Source of the DNA: Hymenobacter sp. YIM 151500-1
GTDB lineage: Bacteria > Bacteroidota > Bacteroidia > Cytophagales > Hymenobacteraceae
NCBI RefSeq assembly: GCF_025979885.1
Contig: NZ_CP110139.1
Coordinates: 2,666,001 to 2,730,000, forward strand
Length of the DNA stretch: 64,000 nucleotides
Direction: 5' to 3'
The notes under the pieces were generated by a model. The model was not told the origin of the DNA. It did not search any database and was given only the letters and a program-made list of their open reading frames with translations. Below, in pieces: positions 28,029 through 36,759 of this stretch; positions within the stretch are counted from its first letter, which is position 1, and the number at the start of each line of letters is the position of its first letter. The position numbers and the translations under genes are program-made.

Positions 28029-28733
28029 ATGGCTCTTGACTTACTAACCGACGCCGTTATTGACACTATTTCGCTGCCCGATACCAATGCCCGGCTGCGG
28101 CGCTCCGGTATTCCCGATTCCAAGACGGTAACCGGACTGGAAGTGCGCCTGTCGCGGGTGCTCGTCAAAAACAACCGCACGCCGCAGGTGTGGCCGTTTC
28201 CGGGCTTCGCCGATGTGTACCTGCTGCTGGTGGTGTTCGACAACGTGCGGCCCGAGCCCCAGACGATTACCCTGTCCGGCTTTGCCCGCATCGACGACAA
28301 CGAGGACCTGCCCGTCGACAAAACGGCTTACTACTGGAAGCGCGACGAGGCGGCCCCCGACGCCCGCGTGCCCGGCCAGATTCACGTGCTGCTGTCGGTG
28401 CTGAAAAGCAAAAAGCGCCTGCGCGACACGGCCGAAGTGCTGACCAAGGCCCAAAGCTCCGACGACTACCGCACGCTGGTGGGCCAGGTGGTAGGCGCTA
28501 TTGCCGGCGCCCCGGCCCAAACCGCCGAAACCCTGCTCCGCTTGGCCGCCGTGGTGGGCAATCTGCTGCAAGACGTGGAAGACAAACCCCTGTTTACGCA
28601 AGTCGTCACCTTCACCGACATCAACGGCGACTTCGATAACCTGGGCAAAACGCCCATCGTGAAGATGAATGACCACGTGCAAACCACCCTCACGCTCATC
28701 GTGCGCGACCCTGCCCGCGAGCCGGTGGTGTAA
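28029..28733 (+). CDS. Hypothetical protein, conserved-looking
   Basis: Cytosolic-looking protein of 234 aa with no signal or TM segment. N-terminal beta-rich region (GLEVRLSRVLVKNNRTPQVW, YLLLVVFDNVRPE, ITLSGFARIDDNEDLPVDK), a helical middle (about 120-185) and a C-terminal beta part (FTQVVTFTDINGDFDNLG, HVQTTLTLIVRD). The outer beta segments could form one sandwich interrupted by a helical insertion. I recognise no family. GC content and codon use match the chromosome. Followed by half of a palindromic element. Confidence 0.75.
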   Translation: MALDLLTDAVIDTISLPDTNARLRRSGIPDSKTVTGLEVRLSRVLVKNNRTPQVWPFPGFADVYLLLVVFDNVRPEPQTITLSGFARIDDNEDLPVDKTAYYWKRDEAAPDARVPGQIHVLLSVLKSKKRLRDTAEVLTKAQSSDDYRTLVGQVVGAIAGAPAQTAETLLRLAAVVGNLLQDVEDKPLFTQVVTFTDINGDFDNLGKTPIVKMNDHVQTTLTLIVRDPAREPVV

Positions 28734-28762
28734 AAGCTGTTCAGGAAGTGCTGGTAAGTCAC

Positions 28763-28814
28763 CTAGACGTCCTGCTTCGACTTCGCCTCCGACTCCACTC
28801 AGCGTGACGTCTAG
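28763..28814. repeat. Short relative of the AGATGCTTCG palindrome
   Basis: Arms CTAGACGTC (28763-28771) and GACGTCTAG (28806-28814) around CTGCTTCGACTTCGCC. Preceded by GCTGTTCAGGAAGT, the same border seen at the 30151 copy. Confidence 0.45.
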
Positions 28815-28881
28815 TTGACTTTCTATAACAATTTCGTAGTACTGCGAAGCTTGGCTACGTCTTTCTTCGCAGTACAGGGCT

Positions 28882-28889
28882 TATCTTTA
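28882..28889 (+). promoter_or_regulatory. Putative -7 box (TATCTTTA)
   Basis: Near-consensus TAnnTTTG box only 5 bp before the ATG at 28895, again implying a leaderless mRNA. Confidence 0.45.
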
Positions 28890-28894
28890 AAGCC

Positions 28895-30118
28895 ATGTTG
28901 CACGTTTCTCAGCGCGGAGCGGCTATGCCGCTTTCTCCCTACCGCAAGCTCACTCCCTTCGCCGACGCCGCCAAGCAGCGCGGCGTGCACGTTCATCACC
29001 TCAACATTGGGCAGCCCGACATGGAAACGCCGCCCGCCATGCTGGCCGCTGTGCAGCAGGCCGACCTGCGGGTGCTGGAGTACAGCCATGCCGCCGGCCA
29101 CGCCAGCTACCGCCAGAAGCTGGCCCGCTACTACCGGCAAGCCGGTATCGGAGTCGAAGCCGAGGACATTCTGGTAACTACCGGAGGCAGCGAGGCCATT
29201 CTGTTTGCCCTGCTGAGTTGCCTCAACCCCGGCGACGAGCTGATTGTACCGGAGCCGTTCTACGGGGCTTACACCGCCTTCGCCGTGGCCGCCGACGTGC
29301 GCATCGTGCCCGTTACTTCCACCCTGGAAGAGGGGTTTGCCTTGCCGCCGGTGGCCGCGTTTGAGCAGCGCATCACGCCGCGCACCCGCGCCATTTTGCT
29401 CTGCAACCCCAACAACCCCACGGGCCACGTGTACAGCCGCGCCGAGCTGGAGCAGCTGCTGGGCCTGTGCCAGCGCCACCACCTCTACCTGCTTTCCGAC
29501 GAAGCCTACCGGGAGTTCTGCTACGACGGTGCCTACGTGAGTGCCCTGCACCTGCCCGGCGCCGAGGAGCACGTGGTCATTCTGGACACCATTTCGAAGC
29601 GCTACAGCGCCTGCGGAGCCCGCCTCGGCGCCTTCGTCACCAAAAACAAAGCTGTGCTGGGCGCTGCCTTCCGGTTTGCGCAAATGCGCATTAGTCCGCC
29701 TGGCCTGGCCCAGCTGCTGGGCGAAGCTGCCGCCGATCTGCCCGCCGACTATTTTCAGCACACCAAAGCCGAGTACCAGGCCCGCCGCGACTTACTGGTG
29801 AACCGCCTGCGTGAGCTGCCCGGCGTGCGGTGCCCCGTGCCGGGCGGGGCCTTCTACGTCATGGCTCACTTGCCCATCGACGATGCCGAGCGGTTTGCGC
29901 AGTGGCTGCTGGAAGACTTCGAGTATCAGGGCCAAACGGTGATGGTGTCGCCGGCCGCGGGCTTCTATGCCACACCCGGCCTGGGCCGCCAGCAGGTGCG
30001 CCTGGCCTACGTCATCAACCAGCATGATTTGGAACAAGCCATCAACTGCCTGGCCGCCGCCCTGCACGTGTACCCCGGCCGCAAAAGACCACAGATGGAA
30101 CGGATTCTCAACGGATGA
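28895..30118 (+). CDS. PLP-dependent aminotransferase, class I/II
   Basis: Fold-type I aminotransferase of 407 aa. Features: N-terminal substrate/PLP region LNIGQPDMETPP, GGSEAILFAL (PLP phosphate), CNPNNPTGHVYS, SDEAYREF and catalytic Lys in DTISKRYSACGARLG; Arg near the C-terminus in QQVRLAYV would hold the substrate carboxylate. Closest to aspartate/aromatic aminotransferases; the exact amino donor cannot be fixed from sequence. A second ATG ten codons in is possible. C-terminal residues KRPQMERILNG run into a repeat region. Confidence 0.9.
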   Translation: MLHVSQRGAAMPLSPYRKLTPFADAAKQRGVHVHHLNIGQPDMETPPAMLAAVQQADLRVLEYSHAAGHASYRQKLARYYRQAGIGVEAEDILVTTGGSEAILFALLSCLNPGDELIVPEPFYGAYTAFAVAADVRIVPVTSTLEEGFALPPVAAFEQRITPRTRAILLCNPNNPTGHVYSRAELEQLLGLCQRHHLYLLSDEAYREFCYDGAYVSALHLPGAEEHVVILDTISKRYSACGARLGAFVTKNKAVLGAAFRFAQMRISPPGLAQLLGEAAADLPADYFQHTKAEYQARRDLLVNRLRELPGVRCPVPGGAFYVMAHLPIDDAERFAQWLLEDFEYQGQTVMVSPAAGFYATPGLGRQQVRLAYVINQHDLEQAINCLAAALHVYPGRKRPQMERILNG

Positions 30119-30150
30119 AACGGAGTGGATTTTTAACGGTCAAACGAAGA

Positions 30151-30297
30151 GGCTGTTTAGGAAGTCGTCTAAAACATATCGGACCGTCATGCTGAGCCTG
30201 TCGAAGCATCTCTACGGCTTCGTTGAACGAACACAGACGAAGCGGTAGAGATGCTTCGACAGGCTCAGCATGACGGTCTATCAACTTCCTGAACAAC
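30151..30297. repeat. Large AGATGCTTCG palindromic element, copy 2
   Basis: Inner arms of 34 bp (from GACCGTCATGC at 30182 to GCATGACGGTC near 30281) are perfect inverted copies; outer arms GGAAGT/ACTTCC extend the structure. Lies between the aminotransferase and a secreted-protein gene. Confidence 0.7.
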
Positions 30298-30424
30298 TTT
30301 GGTCAAACGAATGCTGGCATCTGCTTTTGCTTCTGCGTCATCTGTTAGAATCTGTTTTATCCGTTAAAATATCCGTTTTATCTGCGGTATGGCTTCTGGG
30401 CTGATTATTGCCGTGCTGCCGCCC

Positions 30425-30916
30425 ATGAAACACCTTGTTCCACTCTTGTTTCTTCTGCTCCTGCTGGCGGTTGCGTCGGAAGCTGTGGGTCAGGAGTCAT
30501 CCTCAGCCCGGCTGCTTACGCTGCGCATCAACGGCCAGCCCGTCGCTACTGACACTACCAGCTCCCGCTTCTTTCTGGACAACAACCGTACGCTGCGCCT
30601 CAACATTGTGCGGGCCGATGACCCCGATGGCGAAGGGCTTACCATCATCATCGACCGGTTTCCCATCCAAACCGGCACCTACAGCTTCCAGGAGATTCTG
30701 AGTGGCCGCAACCGTGACGCTTCCTACCGTTACGGCACCACGGCCGCCTACTCCAAGTCCTGCTCCAATAACTCCGGCTCGGTTACCATCACGGGCGTAA
30801 ACGCGGCTCGGCATTGGCTCATGGGCACCTACCGGTGCCAGGTCTGCGAATCGGGCCGCGGCGGCCGGCGCCTCACCCTGGAAGGCACCTTCCGGTACCC
30901 GGTGGAGAAAGAGTAG
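30425..30916 (+). CDS. Hypothetical secreted protein
   Basis: Protein of 163 aa with a signal peptide (MKHLVPLLFLLLLLAVASEA, cleavage near VGQ). The mature part is beta-rich (ARLLTLRINGQPVATD, RTLRLNIVRADDPDGEGLTIIID, GTYRCQVCESGRGGRRLTLEGTFRYP), with three cysteines including CQVC. The shape resembles small periplasmic beta-sandwich proteins of Bacteroidota, but I cannot name the family. ATG 30425 chosen because it opens the signal. Upstream DNA contains iterated ATCCGTTTTATCTG words. Confidence 0.75.
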   Translation: MKHLVPLLFLLLLLAVASEAVGQESSSARLLTLRINGQPVATDTTSSRFFLDNNRTLRLNIVRADDPDGEGLTIIIDRFPIQTGTYSFQEILSGRNRDASYRYGTTAAYSKSCSNNSGSVTITGVNAARHWLMGTYRCQVCESGRGGRRLTLEGTFRYPVEKE

Positions 30917-30922
30917 CGGTAG

Positions 30923-31006
30923 TTAGAAAGTTAAAAAGTTGAGGAGTTAGAAAGTGAAGAGGTACTCAACCTCACTTTCTAACTCCTCAACTTTTTAACT
31001 TTCTAA
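30923..31006. terminator. Perfect 35-bp hairpin between convergent genes
   Basis: Arms 30923-30957 and 30972-31006 are exact inverted copies with a 14-base loop. Each arm is built from iterated 8-mers (TTAGAAAG, TTAAAAAG, TTGAGGAG). It starts 7 bp after one stop codon and ends 2 bp before the other, so it can end both transcripts. Confidence 0.75.
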
Positions 31007-31007
31007 T

Positions 31008-32048
31008 TTACAGTGTTGCCAGATCAATCACGAAGCGGTACTTCACGTCGGACTTAATCATCCGCTCGTAGGCTTCGTTGATGTAGTCCATGCGAATCAC
31101 CTCGACGTCGCTCATCACGTTGTGCTCGGCGCAGAAATCCAGCATTTCCTGGGTTTCCTGAATGCCGCCGATGAGGGAGCCGGCAATGCGGCGGCGCTTG
31201 GCAATGAGGTTGAAGGCGTGGAGCTGCGGCGCTTCGGGCGGCACGCCCAGCAGCACCATGGTGCCGTCGAGACGCAGAGTGCCAATGTAGGGCGTCAGGT
31301 CCATGGGCGCCGATACGGTGTTGATGATGAGGTCGAAGTAACTGCGCACTTCGCGCATAGCAGCCTCGTCTTTGGTCACCACAAACTTATGAGCTCCCAG
31401 GGCGCGGGCATCGGCTTCCTTGCCGGGAGAGGTGCTGAGCACGGTGACTTCGCAGCCCATGGCGGCGGCAAACTTCACGGCCATGTGGCCCAGTCCGCCC
31501 AGGCCCATGACGGCCACCCGGTCGCCGGCCTTAGCGTTCCACTGCCGCAGCGGCGACCAGGTGGTGATGCCGGCGCACAGCAGGGGCGCCACGCGGGCCA
31601 GGTCGAGCTTTTCGGACACGCGCAGCACAAACTTCTCGGTTACGACAATCTGCTTGGAGTAGCCGCCGTACGTGGGCGTGCCATCCTTTTCGCGGGCGTT
31701 ATAGGTGCCCACAAAGCCATTGTCGCAGTACTGCTCCAGGCCCTCGGCGCACTCGGGGCAGCTCTGGCAAGAATCGACCATGCAGCCCACGCCGGCCAGG
31801 TCGCCGGGCTTGAAGTTCTGCACGTGGGCACCCACCTCCGTCACGCGGCCCACAATCTCGTGGCCGGGCACCATAGGGAAGATGGAGCCGCCCCATTCGT
31901 CGCGGACTTGGTGCACATCGGAGTGGCACACACCGCAGAACAGGATTTCGATGCGCACATCGTGCGGGCCAACGTCGCGACGCTGGAAGTCGAAAGGAGC
32001 TAGAGGAGCATGGGCAGCCGGGGCTGCGTAAGCTTTGGTTTCTATCAT
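31008..32048 (-). CDS. Zinc-dependent NAD(P) alcohol dehydrogenase (YahK/cinnamyl-type)
   Basis: MDR-family enzyme of 346 aa. Catalytic zinc ligands in FCGVCHSDVH and PGHE plus the later Cys (LLCAGITTW); structural zinc Cys4 within CMVDSCQSCPEC and QYC; Rossmann motif GLGGLGHMAVKFA. The pattern matches broad aldehyde reductases/cinnamyl alcohol dehydrogenases such as YahK, which usually prefer NADPH. Start ATG 32048; an upstream open frame is non-coding leader. Single gene. Confidence 0.92.
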   Translation of the reverse strand: MIETKAYAAPAAHAPLAPFDFQRRDVGPHDVRIEILFCGVCHSDVHQVRDEWGGSIFPMVPGHEIVGRVTEVGAHVQNFKPGDLAGVGCMVDSCQSCPECAEGLEQYCDNGFVGTYNAREKDGTPTYGGYSKQIVVTEKFVLRVSEKLDLARVAPLLCAGITTWSPLRQWNAKAGDRVAVMGLGGLGHMAVKFAAAMGCEVTVLSTSPGKEADARALGAHKFVVTKDEAAMREVRSYFDLIINTVSAPMDLTPYIGTLRLDGTMVLLGVPPEAPQLHAFNLIAKRRRIAGSLIGGIQETQEMLDFCAEHNVMSDVEVIRMDYINEAYERMIKSDVKYRFVIDLATL

Positions 32049-32066
32049 GAGGGTAGTGGTTGTAAA

Positions 32067-32093
32067 GTAGGGGCGCGTCGCACGCGCCCGGCT
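32067..32093. repeat. GGGGCGCG repeat, copy 1
   Basis: GTAGGGGCGCGTCGCACGCG then CCCGGCTG; self-complementary GGGCGCGT/CACGCGCCC. A near-identical copy lies at 36756-36783. Confidence 0.6.
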
Positions 32094-32219
32094 GTTTGGC
32101 TGGTGGTTTGGCTGGTTAGTAAGAGGCGGGGCAGAACTGAGCCTCCAAACGAAATGCTCAGGCGTTTGTTTGGCCGAGCTTACCGCGTAGCTGGGCGCCT
32201 GAGCAGCATGAAGCAAGCC

Positions 32220-32948
32220 TTACGGCAACTTGTCGAGCTGCTGCTGGGCCGCTTCGTTGTGGGCCGCGGCCTGCACGGGCGGTGCTTCAGCGGCCGGGGG
32301 CACGGTCCAGCCTTGGCGCAGCATTTCCGCCACCTGCTCCCGCAGGCGCCGCATCGACTCGCGTGAAAACCGCTTCTGCAACATGCGGCCAAACAGCCGA
32401 AAGCCCAGCCAGTAGAAGGGGTTGCGGATGCGGCCGGTTTGCGAAAAGGCGTGGATGCGGAACAGGACCCGGCCCGTAGCCAGATGCTTGTGCACGGTGA
32501 AATCAATCTGCCCCCGCTCAAAATGACCTTCCAGGGTGCGGTAGTTATAGCCCCACACCTGCTCCTCGCCGCTGCCGTCGGGCAGGGTCCGCCGCTCGTC
32601 CGTGACACCCCCGATGCGCACCCCAAACCAGAAGGTAAAAAACAAAAACTGCCCCCGCAGCACCATGACGCGCTGCTCCAGGGGCTGGTCGGGCAGGAAG
32701 ATGCCGGTAATGAGGTCGGGCGGCGGAAAGGTGTAGCGGCGCAGTACCTCCCGCGCGGCAGCCCAGGAGCCTTGCGGCGCGGGCGGTCCGGGCGCCTCGG
32801 TGGGTAGCTCGGTTTCGTAGTCGTCCACGTTCCAGCCGTTGGCGGCCGTGTACTCGTGGGTGCGGGTCAGGTCGAAGTTGTAGCCGGCGTCGCGGTAGGC
32901 GTCGAGGCGAGCCCGGTGCCGCGCCAGCAGGTCGTGTGGCTCAGGCAT
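32220..32948 (-). CDS. DUF1990-like protein (second of a pair)
   Basis: Protein of 242 aa. The central region WGYNYRTLEGHFERGQIDFTVH resembles the GYGTLPGHPERGEExF core of DUF1990 proteins, followed by FRIHAFSQTGRIRNPFYWLG. The C-terminal about 25 aa are Ala/Gln-rich. No catalytic motif known. It overlaps the upstream related gene by 8 bp (ATGCCTGA), so both are translated from one mRNA. Confidence 0.7.
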   Translation of the reverse strand: MPEPHDLLARHRARLDAYRDAGYNFDLTRTHEYTAANGWNVDDYETELPTEAPGPPAPQGSWAAAREVLRRYTFPPPDLITGIFLPDQPLEQRVMVLRGQFLFFTFWFGVRIGGVTDERRTLPDGSGEEQVWGYNYRTLEGHFERGQIDFTVHKHLATGRVLFRIHAFSQTGRIRNPFYWLGFRLFGRMLQKRFSRESMRRLREQVAEMLRQGWTVPPAAEAPPVQAAAHNEAAQQQLDKLP

Positions 32949-33513
32949 TGTGCTCCATGTGAGTTTCGACGCTGCTCTGCTTCACGGTTTCGACGTGCAC
33001 CGGGCCCAGCAACAGGCCCCGGCTGTGGTCGGCCACGCGCAGGCAGAAGGCCTCCCAGGTTTGCTGCTGAATACGCTTGCCCAGGCCCAGCGTGTCGTAG
33101 GTAAAGGCCACCAGCCCGTCGCGGGAGCGGGCCCAGGAGTGAATCTGGAAGCGCACCGTGTCGGGCAGCGTGGCATGGGGCCGCAGCGAAAACCGGATGC
33201 GGCCTGCCTCGGGGTGGCTTTCCAGCGTCACCAGCTCGAAGTAGTCGGCGCCGATTTCCGATACGCGCACGTCGCCGTTCCAGGGGCCCAGAATCTTGAT
33301 GCGGAACTCGTCGCCCTTGCGCAGGGTGTGCGGCTCCCCTTTGGCCTTCTCGAAGTCGGCCAGCAGGTCGGGGGAGAAGTCAGGCAGGTTGCATTTGATG
33401 TGCTCCAGCAGCTCCGGGACCGACTGGCGCGGGTGCTGCACATCAATCCAGTAGCGCCGCTCAAACAGCGGCCCGCTGCCGCTGTGGGCGGGTTGTTCGG
33501 CTTTGTCGGGCAT
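32941..33513 (-). CDS. DUF1990-like protein (first of a pair)
   Basis: Protein of 190 aa, no signal or TM segment. It shares a plan with the next gene: GDEFRIKILGPWNGDVRVSEIG, then FELVTLESHPEAGRIRFSL, FQIHSWARSRDGLVAF and a C-terminal helix (GKRIQQQTWEAFCLRVADH). The ESHPEAGRIRFS / SWARS pattern suggests a lipid- or ligand-binding beta-barrel fold like DUF1990. ATG 33513 chosen. Forms a two-gene operon divergent from endonuclease V. Confidence 0.65.
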   Translation of the reverse strand: MPDKAEQPAHSGSGPLFERRYWIDVQHPRQSVPELLEHIKCNLPDFSPDLLADFEKAKGEPHTLRKGDEFRIKILGPWNGDVRVSEIGADYFELVTLESHPEAGRIRFSLRPHATLPDTVRFQIHSWARSRDGLVAFTYDTLGLGKRIQQQTWEAFCLRVADHSRGLLLGPVHVETVKQSSVETHMEHNA

Positions 33514-33685
33514 GGAACAGGGCGTGTACGAGCCGGGAGTGGCCCCGGCCTCAGCAGCATAACGCAACCCGCCGGGCCGGGGTTGACGCCGCTGGCCTCG
33601 GCGGGGCCAGCAGTTTCTGCGTATGAGGCTCACAGCACCAAGCTCGGCATCACCAGCTACTCTTCGCCTCCTCCCCTACCGCCTT

Positions 33686-34372
33686 ATGGCCTACTACCGC
33701 CCACCCGGCCCGCCCGCCGACCCCGCCCTGGTCCGCGACCTGACCCAGCAGCAACACGACATGCGCACCCGCGTGCGGCTAGAGCCCCTGCTCCAGGAGC
33801 CCCGCCTCATTGCCGGCTGCGACTCGTCTTTCCCAACTCCCGACACGATTTTGTCGGTGTTTGTGCTGCTGCGCTTTCCGTCCCTGGATGTGGTGGAAAA
33901 GGTGTACCACACCAGCACCGTGACGCTGCCCTACATTCCGGGGCTGCTCTCGTTCCGGGAGGCGCCCAACGTGCTGCTGGCCTACCAAAAGCTCCAGCAG
34001 CAGCCCGACGTGATTATGGTGGACGGGCACGGCATTGCTCACCCGCGCCGCATGGGCATTGCGGCCCACTTGGGCGTGCTGCTGGATAAGCCCACTTTCG
34101 GCGTAGCCAAGCAGAAGCTCACCGGCGAATACCAGGAGCCCGGCCCCCAGCGGGGCAGCACTTCCCCGCTCCTGGACCGCAGCGGCGAGCTGCTGGGTGA
34201 GGTCATCAGGTCCAAAGACAAGGTGCAGCCCCTATTCGTCAGCCCCGGCCACCGCTGCGACCAAGCCACCGCCACCCGCCTCACCCTGGCCTGCCTGCGC
34301 GGCTACAAGCTTCCCGAGCCCACCCGCCTCGCCGACCACTGGGCCGAGGAGTTTAAGAAGGAGTTAAGATAG
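33686..34372 (+). CDS. nfi: Endonuclease V
   Basis: Deoxyinosine-repair nuclease of 228 aa, cutting the second phosphodiester 3' of the lesion. Motifs: catalytic Asp in AGCDSSF, wedge YIPGLLSFREAP, VMVDGHGIAHPRRMGIAAHLGV with the second Asp and His, and TFGVAKQKL. ATG 33686 gives the normal N-terminus (QQHDMRTRVRLE). Divergent from the DUF1990 pair and convergent with gluQ; the two ends share a hairpin. Confidence 0.94.
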   Translation: MAYYRPPGPPADPALVRDLTQQQHDMRTRVRLEPLLQEPRLIAGCDSSFPTPDTILSVFVLLRFPSLDVVEKVYHTSTVTLPYIPGLLSFREAPNVLLAYQKLQQQPDVIMVDGHGIAHPRRMGIAAHLGVLLDKPTFGVAKQKLTGEYQEPGPQRGSTSPLLDRSGELLGEVIRSKDKVQPLFVSPGHRCDQATATRLTLACLRGYKLPEPTRLADHWAEEFKKELR

Positions 34373-34454
34373 GGACTTAGGGATTTGGGGGCTTAGGGTC
34401 TTAGATGACAGCAGAACTACATCTAAGATCCTAAGTCCCCAAGTCCCTAAGTCC
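34373..34454 (+). terminator. Hairpin at the nfi/gluQ junction
   Basis: 34-bp arms (34373-34406 and 34421-34454) start directly after the nfi stop and overlap the gluQ stop. All three mismatches between the arms become G-U pairs in a plus-strand RNA, so the nfi transcript can pair fully. Arms are built from iterated GGxCTTAG words. Confidence 0.65.
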
Positions 34455-35352
34455 CTAACAAACTATCCAACGATTCACCCGCTTGCTCGGGCAGACCGAG
34501 CAGCCGAGCTACAGCCCGGTACACGACGCGGGGCGAGGTGGCTTCGGCCAGGATGCCGCGCTGCTGGCCGGTTTGGGTGGACTTGGATAGTTTTTGGCCG
34601 TGCACATCTAGCAGCAGGCCGTGGTGCAGAAACTGCGTGCGGCCGAAGTTGGCGGCACCGGGCAGCCCATCGGTCAGCCACAGCTGGGCCGCTGTGCTGG
34701 CCAGTAAGTCCAGCCCACGCACGATGAGCGTGACACCCAGGCGTACATCGTCCAGCACGGAGGCTACCTGGTAGGCAGCCGTGCCGTCCTTTTTGCGCAC
34801 TACAAAGTCGCTCATTTCCAGGGCCAGGTCGAGCTGCACGGAGCCTTGGGCCAGGTCGGGGAAGGTGACGAGTGTGGGGGCCGGCACATGGGCCCGCCAG
34901 GCCACTTCAGGCGTATCCAGGGACAAAACCAGGGGCCGGCACGTGCCGGGGTAGTGGCCGGCGGGCACCGCCAGGCGAGCCAGCTCGGTGCGGGAGCAGC
35001 GGCAGGCATAGAACAAGCCAGGGTGAGCGTGGCGGGCGGCTTGCAGGACGCTTTCGTACTCGCTTAAGCGGTGGCGCTGGGAGAAATTTCGCTCGAAGTC
35101 ATCGGGGCCGCTGGGGCCGTAGTCGTAGTCGAGGCCCAGCCACTCGAGGGTGCGGAAGATGTTGTCGAGGTAGGCGGGGCGGAACCGGGCTCGGTCCAGG
35201 TCGTCGATGCGCAGGTGCAGGGTGCCGCCGGCCCGGCGCGTGAGCAGCCAGGTGAGCGTAAAGTTGACGGCGTTGCCCAGGTGCAGAAAGCCGCTGGGCG
35301 TAGGCGCCAGGCGCGAAACAACGGGCACTCCGGAAACGGGCAAAGCAAACAT
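34447..35352 (-). CDS. gluQ: Glutamyl-Q tRNA(Asp) synthetase
   Basis: Truncated GluRS paralogue of 301 aa that attaches Glu to queuosine in tRNA-Asp. HIGH-like motif in PTPSGFLHLGN, zinc ligands in YACRCSR and HYPGTCR, DFVVRKKDGTAAYQVASVLDD, and KMSKS-like KLSKS. It lacks the anticodon-binding domain of true GluRS, which fits its length (about 300). ATG 35352 is preferred to a GTG five codons upstream. Confidence 0.92.
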   Translation of the reverse strand: MFALPVSGVPVVSRLAPTPSGFLHLGNAVNFTLTWLLTRRAGGTLHLRIDDLDRARFRPAYLDNIFRTLEWLGLDYDYGPSGPDDFERNFSQRHRLSEYESVLQAARHAHPGLFYACRCSRTELARLAVPAGHYPGTCRPLVLSLDTPEVAWRAHVPAPTLVTFPDLAQGSVQLDLALEMSDFVVRKKDGTAAYQVASVLDDVRLGVTLIVRGLDLLASTAAQLWLTDGLPGAANFGRTQFLHHGLLLDVHGQKLSKSTQTGQQRGILAEATSPRVVYRAVARLLGLPEQAGESLDSLLGT

Positions 35353-35433
35353 TGCGGAAATGTACACGGGCCTTGCCAGTAAACCAGCAGCCCCTTAGGG
35401 CGTCTATAGATTATTCACTATCCTTAGCTTCCC

Positions 35434-36759
35434 ATGAAACACCTGTTCCGTCTGCTTCTAGTGGTATTGCTGCTTTCCGGCCCGGCCGGCTATGCCCAGC
35501 AAAGCCTGTACTTCCCACCAAATCCACCTGGCACCTGGGCCACCACGCCGCCGCAGAGCCTGGGGTGGTGCCAGCCCCAGCTCGATTCCCTGCTCAGCTT
35601 TCTGGGCCGCAAGGGCACCAAGGCGTTTGTGGTGCTGAAGGATGGACGGCTGGTAGTGGAGCGGTACTACGGCACGTTCACGGAGGACTCGGTGTGGTAC
35701 TGGGCCTCGGCGGGCAAGGCCCTGACGGCGGCGCTGGTGGGCCAGGCCCAGCACGAGGGCCTGCTGCGGGAGCAGGACAGCGTAAGCCGCTGGCTGGGCC
35801 GGGGCTGGTCGGGGGCGCCGGCCGCGCAGGAGCGGCAGATTACCCTGCGCCACCTGCTCGCCATGACCTCGGGCCTCGACGACACGCCGCCTGCGCCCTG
35901 CGACAACGAAAGCAGCACGGTGGCCTGCCTGCTGTACCACAGCCTCGCCGGCACGCGCTGGGCCTACCACACCGGCGCCTACCGCCAGCTCCAAACCGCC
36001 CTGACCCGCGCCAGCGGCCTTACGCTCAACCAGTACACCAATCAAAAGCTGGCCTCCCGCATTGGTATGAGCGGACGGTGGGTGCAGGAAGTGTACTACA
36101 GCCGGGCCCGCGACATGGCCCGGTTTGGGCTGCTGATGCTGGCCCGCGGCACCTGGAACGGCACGGCCGTCCTGCCCGACACGGCCTACCTGCGCCGCAT
36201 GACCCGGCCCTCCCAGGCCTTCAACCGTAGCTACGGCTACCTTTGGTGGCTCAACGGCCAAGCGTCCTACCTGCTGCCGGGCCCTCAGCAAGCCGTGTTC
36301 AGTGGCCCTCTCGTGCCCACCGCCCCCGCCGACATGGTGGCCGCGCTGGGCAAGAACGACCAGAAAATCTACGTGGTGCCCAGCCGGGGACTGGTAGTGG
36401 TGCGCCAGGGCAAGTCAGCCGACAGCCCCCGGCTGGCCGCGTCTTCGTTTGATACGGAGCTGTGGCGCTACCTCACGGCGGCCATGCAGTGCCGCACGCT
36501 TGCCGCGGCACCAGGCGCCACCCGTGCCGCCGCCCGGCTCTATCCTAATCCGGCGGCTGAAGTTGTTACCGGCTCGGTGGTGCCGGGGGCCACCCGCCTG
36601 CGCGTGCTGGACGTGCTAGGGCGGGAGCGGCTTACGGTATCCGCCGGTTCCTCCGAACCAACCCGGTTTTCAGTGGCCGCCCTACCGGCCGGCTGGTACG
36701 CCGTGCAATGGCTGACATCGGACGGCCAGGTGCTGGCCTCGCGCCGCCTGCTACGGTAG
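35434..36759 (+). CDS. Secreted serine hydrolase (beta-lactamase/class C-like) with T9SS sorting domain
   Basis: Protein of 441 aa: signal peptide ending YAQQS, a beta-lactamase-related domain with SxxK in WASAGKALTAA and YHTG in the position of YxN, LLAMTSGLDD, RARDMARFGLLML, then a C-terminal type A sorting domain from about 365 (RLYPNPAAEVVTG ... LPAGWYAVQW). The fold covers esterases and D-aminopeptidases as well as lactamases; no evidence for antibiotic resistance. Surface-exposed or released through type IX secretion. The stop codon lies inside a GGGGCGCG repeat. Confidence 0.9.
   Translation: MKHLFRLLLVVLLLSGPAGYAQQSLYFPPNPPGTWATTPPQSLGWCQPQLDSLLSFLGRKGTKAFVVLKDGRLVVERYYGTFTEDSVWYWASAGKALTAALVGQAQHEGLLREQDSVSRWLGRGWSGAPAAQERQITLRHLLAMTSGLDDTPPAPCDNESSTVACLLYHSLAGTRWAYHTGAYRQLQTALTRASGLTLNQYTNQKLASRIGMSGRWVQEVYYSRARDMARFGLLMLARGTWNGTAVLPDTAYLRRMTRPSQAFNRSYGYLWWLNGQASYLLPGPQQAVFSGPLVPTAPADMVAALGKNDQKIYVVPSRGLVVVRQGKSADSPRLAASSFDTELWRYLTAAMQCRTLAAAPGATRAAARLYPNPAAEVVTGSVVPGATRLRVLDVLGRERLTVSAGSSEPTRFSVAALPAGWYAVQWLTSDGQVLASRRLLR

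Noticed and set aside
35434..36759. Serine hydrolase considered as an antibiotic-resistance beta-lactamase
   Set aside because: YxN is replaced by YHT and the protein carries a type IX sorting tail; it fits the broad serine hydrolase family.
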